Of a stretch of DNA of 8,278 bases, positions 5,606 to 8,278 are shown piece by piece. Each line of letters starts with the position of its first letter. The stretch's first letter is position 1. Origin of the DNA: Arenicellales bacterium (GTDB lineage: Bacteria > Pseudomonadota > Gammaproteobacteria > BMS3Bbin11); NCBI GenBank assembly GCA_029287965.1, contig JARFQC010000148.1, positions 1 to 8,278 of the forward strand, given 5' to 3'. The translations under genes and the position numbers were made by a program. The notes under the pieces were generated by a model, which saw only the letters and a list, made by a program, of their open reading frames with translations, was not told where the DNA came from and made no database searches.

Positions 5606-6481
5606 TTATAGCCAGTAAACGAAGATAAACAGGCCCAGCCAAACCACGTCAACAAAGTGGCAGTACCAGGCTACAGCTTCATAGGGGTAGTGCTTATCCG
5701 CTGAACAGTGAGCCTTGATCACGCGGACAAGCATGATGAACAGCATGATTGTGCCCATGGTGACATGGAAACCGTGGAAGCCAGTCAGCATGAAGAAGGT
5801 ACTGCCATAGATGCCTGAATTCAGCGTCAAACCCATCTGCTGATAGGCCACGATATATTCTTCTACCTGCAATCCCAGAAAGATAATACCCAGGACAACT
5901 GTCGCGGCCAGCCAGATAGTCAGCGGCTTGCGATGATTGGCGCGCAACGCGTGGTGGGCAATGGTTACCGTGACACTGGAAAGAAGCAGTATCGCAGTGT
6001 TGATTGCCGGCAGACCCCATGCACCCATGGCCTGGGCCGGAGCGGTGAACTTCTCGTTATCCGGGTTGGTCAGGACAGGCCAGACGGCTTCAAACGCAGG
6101 CCACAGCAGTTCGTGGGTCATGGCGTTGTTGCCAGCACCACCCAGCCATGGCACTGCAATCACGCGCGCATAGAACAATGCGCCGAAGAATGCGGCAAAG
6201 AACATGACCTCGGAGAAAATGAACCACAGCATCCCGATGCGGAATGAACGATCCACCTGCTCATTGTAATTATTCGCCATGGATTCATCGATGACGGCAC
6301 CGAACCAGCCGTAGAACAAATAGGCGATCAGCAGAAATCCGACAATCAGGGCCCAGTTGACCGAGCCGCCGTGTATGGATGTAACAGCGCCGATTACAGT
6401 AGTGGTGAGCGCAATAGTGCCAACGAGTGGCCATTTGCTCGGTTCCGGTATGAAATATTCACCGTGGTTAGTGGTAGACAT
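5606..6481 (-). CDS. coxC: Cytochrome c oxidase subunit III
   Basis: Core membrane subunit of the aa3-type oxidase; it binds lipid and stabilises the proton uptake side of subunit I. The 291 residues with seven predicted helices are normal for bacterial subunit III. FIFSEVMFFAAFFGALFYAR (88-107) holds the conserved glutamate, Glu91. FLGLQVEEY, then FFMLTGFHGFHVTMGT, and the C-terminal AVAWYCHFVDVVWLGLFIFVYWL are family signatures. ATG at 6481-6479 follows the ctaG stop by 2 bp, with an AGGAAA site (plus-strand 6489-6494) inside the end of ctaG, so the two are translationally coupled. It ends the coxA-ctaG-coxC block. Downstream lie two hairpins and the convergent DUF2909 gene, so transcription probably drops before SURF1. 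Confidence 0.97.
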   Translation of the reverse strand: MSTTNHGEYFIPEPSKWPLVGTIALTTTVIGAVTSIHGGSVNWALIVGFLLIAYLFYGWFGAVIDESMANNYNEQVDRSFRIGMLWFIFSEVMFFAAFFGALFYARVIAVPWLGGAGNNAMTHELLWPAFEAVWPVLTNPDNEKFTAPAQAMGAWGLPAINTAILLLSSVTVTIAHHALRANHRKPLTIWLAATVVLGIIFLGLQVEEYIVAYQQMGLTLNSGIYGSTFFMLTGFHGFHVTMGTIMLFIMLVRVIKAHCSADKHYPYEAVAWYCHFVDVVWLGLFIFVYWL

Positions 6482-6483
6482 CG

Positions 6484-7083
6484 TTAGATTTCCTGGTTTG
6501 GTTTGTGTGCCAAAGGTTTGCCGGCGGATACTTTGCTTGCGCCCTCTGATCCTGGTTTTGTGAAAAAGGTGTACGACAATGAAATTTCCCTGACATCCTC
6601 AGGCAGATCAGGGTCTACGATAAAGGTTACCGGCATCAGCTTCTCTTCGCCGGCCTTGAGAACCTGCTCGGTAAAACAGAAACACTCGGTCTTCTGGAAA
6701 TACCTGGCAGCCTGGCCCGGTGATACGCTCGGTACAGCCTGACCGATAATATCCTGCCCGGTCAGATTCCTGGCGATATAGGTAACCTGCATGGGTTTGC
6801 CCGGATTGACCTCCATCTCGTGCGTAACAGGCTTGAACTCCCAGGGCATGCCTGCATTCAGATTAGCCAGAAACTCAACCTTGACCATCCTGCTCGTATC
6901 AACTTCGAATTGATCGCCGGTCACGGCCTCAGTCGCAGTTTTCCCGTTCAGGCCGGTCAGATCGCAGAATACGTCGTACAGCGGGACCAGCGCGAAGCCG
7001 AAACCGAACATCCCGACCACCACGAGCAGCAGTTTCCGGACTACCCGCGCGTTGGACTGATTCTGGTTTGCTTCGTCGGTCAT
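6484..7083 (-). CDS. ctaG: Cox11/CtaG copper delivery protein for the CuB site
   Basis: Membrane-tethered periplasmic protein that inserts copper into the CuB centre of subunit I. It has 199 residues, typical of the family. One membrane helix lies at about 17-33, followed by LVPLYDVFCDLTGLNGKT (32-49) with the conserved Cys40. The domain then has TRMVKVEFLANLNAGMPWEF-type family sequence and the copper motif TECFCF with Cys134 and Cys136, followed by FIVDPDLP (154-161). All three conserved cysteines are present. ATG at 7083-7081 lies 13 bp after the coxA stop; the Shine-Dalgarno is weak. Its place between subunit I and subunit III is the usual proteobacterial arrangement. No extra small gene is squeezed between coxA and ctaG here. 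Confidence 0.96.
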   Translation of the reverse strand: MTDEANQNQSNARVVRKLLLVVVGMFGFGFALVPLYDVFCDLTGLNGKTATEAVTGDQFEVDTSRMVKVEFLANLNAGMPWEFKPVTHEMEVNPGKPMQVTYIARNLTGQDIIGQAVPSVSPGQAARYFQKTECFCFTEQVLKAGEEKLMPVTFIVDPDLPEDVREISLSYTFFTKPGSEGASKVSAGKPLAHKPNQEI

Positions 7084-7096
7084 TGCGATCAGCTGA

Positions 7097-8278
7097 TTAC
7101 TTTACAGTCGGTGGAGTTGTAAAGCTGTGGAAAGGTGCCGGTGATGGCAGAGTCCACTCCAGTCCCTCTGCGCCATCCCATACCTGGTCCGTAGCTTTGA
7201 CTGTTTTGCGTCCGCGAATGGTCTTGATGATGTTCCACAACAGGATCAGCTGAGCGAAACCGAACACGAAAGCACCGACCGACGCGATGGCGTTGAATTC
7301 TGCGAACTGCATATTGTAGTCAGGGATACGACGCGGCATGCCGGCCAGTCCGACGAAATGCATCGGGAAGAACAGTACGTTTACGGAGACCACGGAAACC
7401 CAGAAATGCAGCTTGCCAAGGAATTCGTCGTACATGTTGCCGGTCCATTTAGGCAGCCAGAAGTAAATCGCCGCGAAGATACCGAACAGTGCACCGGTAA
7501 CCAGGACGTAGTGGAAATGTGCCACAACGAAGTAGGTATCGTGGTACTGGAAGTCAGCCGGGACGATACTCAGCATCAGGCCGGTGAAGCCGCCGATGGT
7601 GAACAGGAAGATGAACGCGATGGCGAACAGCATCGGTGTCTCGAAGGTCATGGACCCGCGCCACATCGTACTGACCCAGTTGAACACCTTCACACCCGTC
7701 GGTACCGCAATGAGCATGGTCGCGTACATGAAGAACAGTTCAGCCTGAACCGGCATACCGGTGGTGAACATGTGGTGCGCCCAGACGATGAATGACAGGA
7801 ATGCGATAGAAGACGTGGCGTATACCATTGAGCTGTAGCCGAAAATCTTCTTACGCGAGAAGGCGGGCACAATCTGGGAGATGATGCCGAAGGACGGCAG
7901 AATCATGATGTAGACCTCGGGATGCCCGAAGAACCAGAACACGTGCTGGAACAGCACCGGATCGCCGCCACCGGCCGCATCGAAGAAACTGGTTCCGAAA
8001 TGACGGTCGGTCAGCATCATGGTTACCGCACCGGCCAGTACCGGCATGACCGCGATCAGCAGGTACGCCGTGATGAACCAGGTCCAGACAAAGATCGGCA
8101 TTTTCATGTAGGTCATGCCCGGGGCGCGCATGTTCATGATCGTGGCGATAATGTTGATCGCACCCATAATGGAAGAGATACCCATCATGTGAACAGAGAA
8201 AATGAAGAAATCGGTGCTCGGCGGGCCGTAAGTCGTGGACAGCGGGGCATAGAATGTCCAGCCGAAGTTCGGCGCTGG
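7097..8278 (-). CDS. coxA: Cytochrome c oxidase subunit I, C-terminal part (cut by window edge)
   Basis: Catalytic subunit of the aa3-type heme-copper oxidase: reduces oxygen to water and pumps protons. The visible 393 residues begin in frame at the window edge (PAPNFGWTFYAPLS), so the N-terminus is missing, including the D-channel entry and the first heme a ligand. Visible in order: FFGHPEVYIM with the CuB His119, the helix-VI Glu121 and the cross-linked Tyr123 (fragment numbering); VWAHHMF with CuB His168-His169; VPTGVKVFNW with the K-channel Lys197; HDTYFVVAHFHYV with His254 (heme a3) and His256 (heme a). The HPEV glutamate marks an A-type oxidase. An ATG at 8188 would start inside a helix (SVHMMGISS), so it is not the true start. 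coxB, encoding subunit II, is expected just outside the window but cannot be seen. Confidence 0.98.
   Translation of the reverse strand, partial: PAPNFGWTFYAPLSTTYGPPSTDFFIFSVHMMGISSIMGAINIIATIMNMRAPGMTYMKMPIFVWTWFITAYLLIAVMPVLAGAVTMMLTDRHFGTSFFDAAGGGDPVLFQHVFWFFGHPEVYIMILPSFGIISQIVPAFSRKKIFGYSSMVYATSSIAFLSFIVWAHHMFTTGMPVQAELFFMYATMLIAVPTGVKVFNWVSTMWRGSMTFETPMLFAIAFIFLFTIGGFTGLMLSIVPADFQYHDTYFVVAHFHYVLVTGALFGIFAAIYFWLPKWTGNMYDEFLGKLHFWVSVVSVNVLFFPMHFVGLAGMPRRIPDYNMQFAEFNAIASVGAFVFGFAQLILLWNIIKTIRGRKTVKATDQVWDGAEGLEWTLPSPAPFHSFTTPPTVK

Noticed and set aside
1..8278. CRISPR arrays, tRNA or rRNA genes, prophage or defence genes
   Set aside because: None seen on reading; apart from the 1820-2273 element the window is filled by metabolic and respiratory genes.

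Overview
The window looks like a gammaproteobacterial chromosome. The main evidence is an aa3-type cytochrome c oxidase cluster whose order resembles, from memory, that of Pseudomonas and its relatives (coxA, ctaG, coxC, a small twin-transmembrane DUF2909 gene, SURF1, a membrane-anchored hypothetical, ctaB, SCO1). It lies next to ilvD and an RluF-type pseudouridine synthase. I cannot name a genus from the sequence alone.

Layout. Positions 1-884 (minus) hold the N-terminal part of dihydroxy-acid dehydratase, cut by the window edge. It is divergent, across 70 bp, from an rRNA pseudouridine synthase at 955-1713 (plus). A 646-bp stretch without a credible gene follows (1714-2359). Most of it is a roughly 454-bp non-coding element (about 1820-2273) with terminal inverted repeats of about 70 bp, each arm carrying its own hairpin. 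From 2360 to the right edge the DNA is the cytochrome oxidase locus, read on the minus strand: coxA (cut by the edge), ctaG and coxC; then SURF1, a CxxxC thioredoxin/SCO-like membrane protein, ctaB and SCO1. The DUF2909 gene at 5346-5546 is the only plus-strand gene in the locus and splits the minus-strand genes into two blocks.

How the genes work together. CoxA and CoxC are core subunits of the proton-pumping oxidase. CtaG (Cox11) and SCO1 deliver copper to the CuB and CuA centres, CtaB makes heme O, and SURF1 assists heme insertion and assembly. The CxxxC protein probably acts in redox or copper handling during assembly. Heme A synthase (ctaA/COX15), usually next to ctaB in such clusters, is absent: the gene before ctaB ends 11 bp from the ctaB start.

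The window is mostly ordinary respiratory housekeeping DNA. The parts worth a second look are the inverted-repeat element, a perfect 15-bp inverted repeat at the 3' end of the DUF2909 gene, the flipped DUF2909 gene, the missing ctaA, and the SCO-like protein that keeps the cysteines but lacks the SCO histidine.
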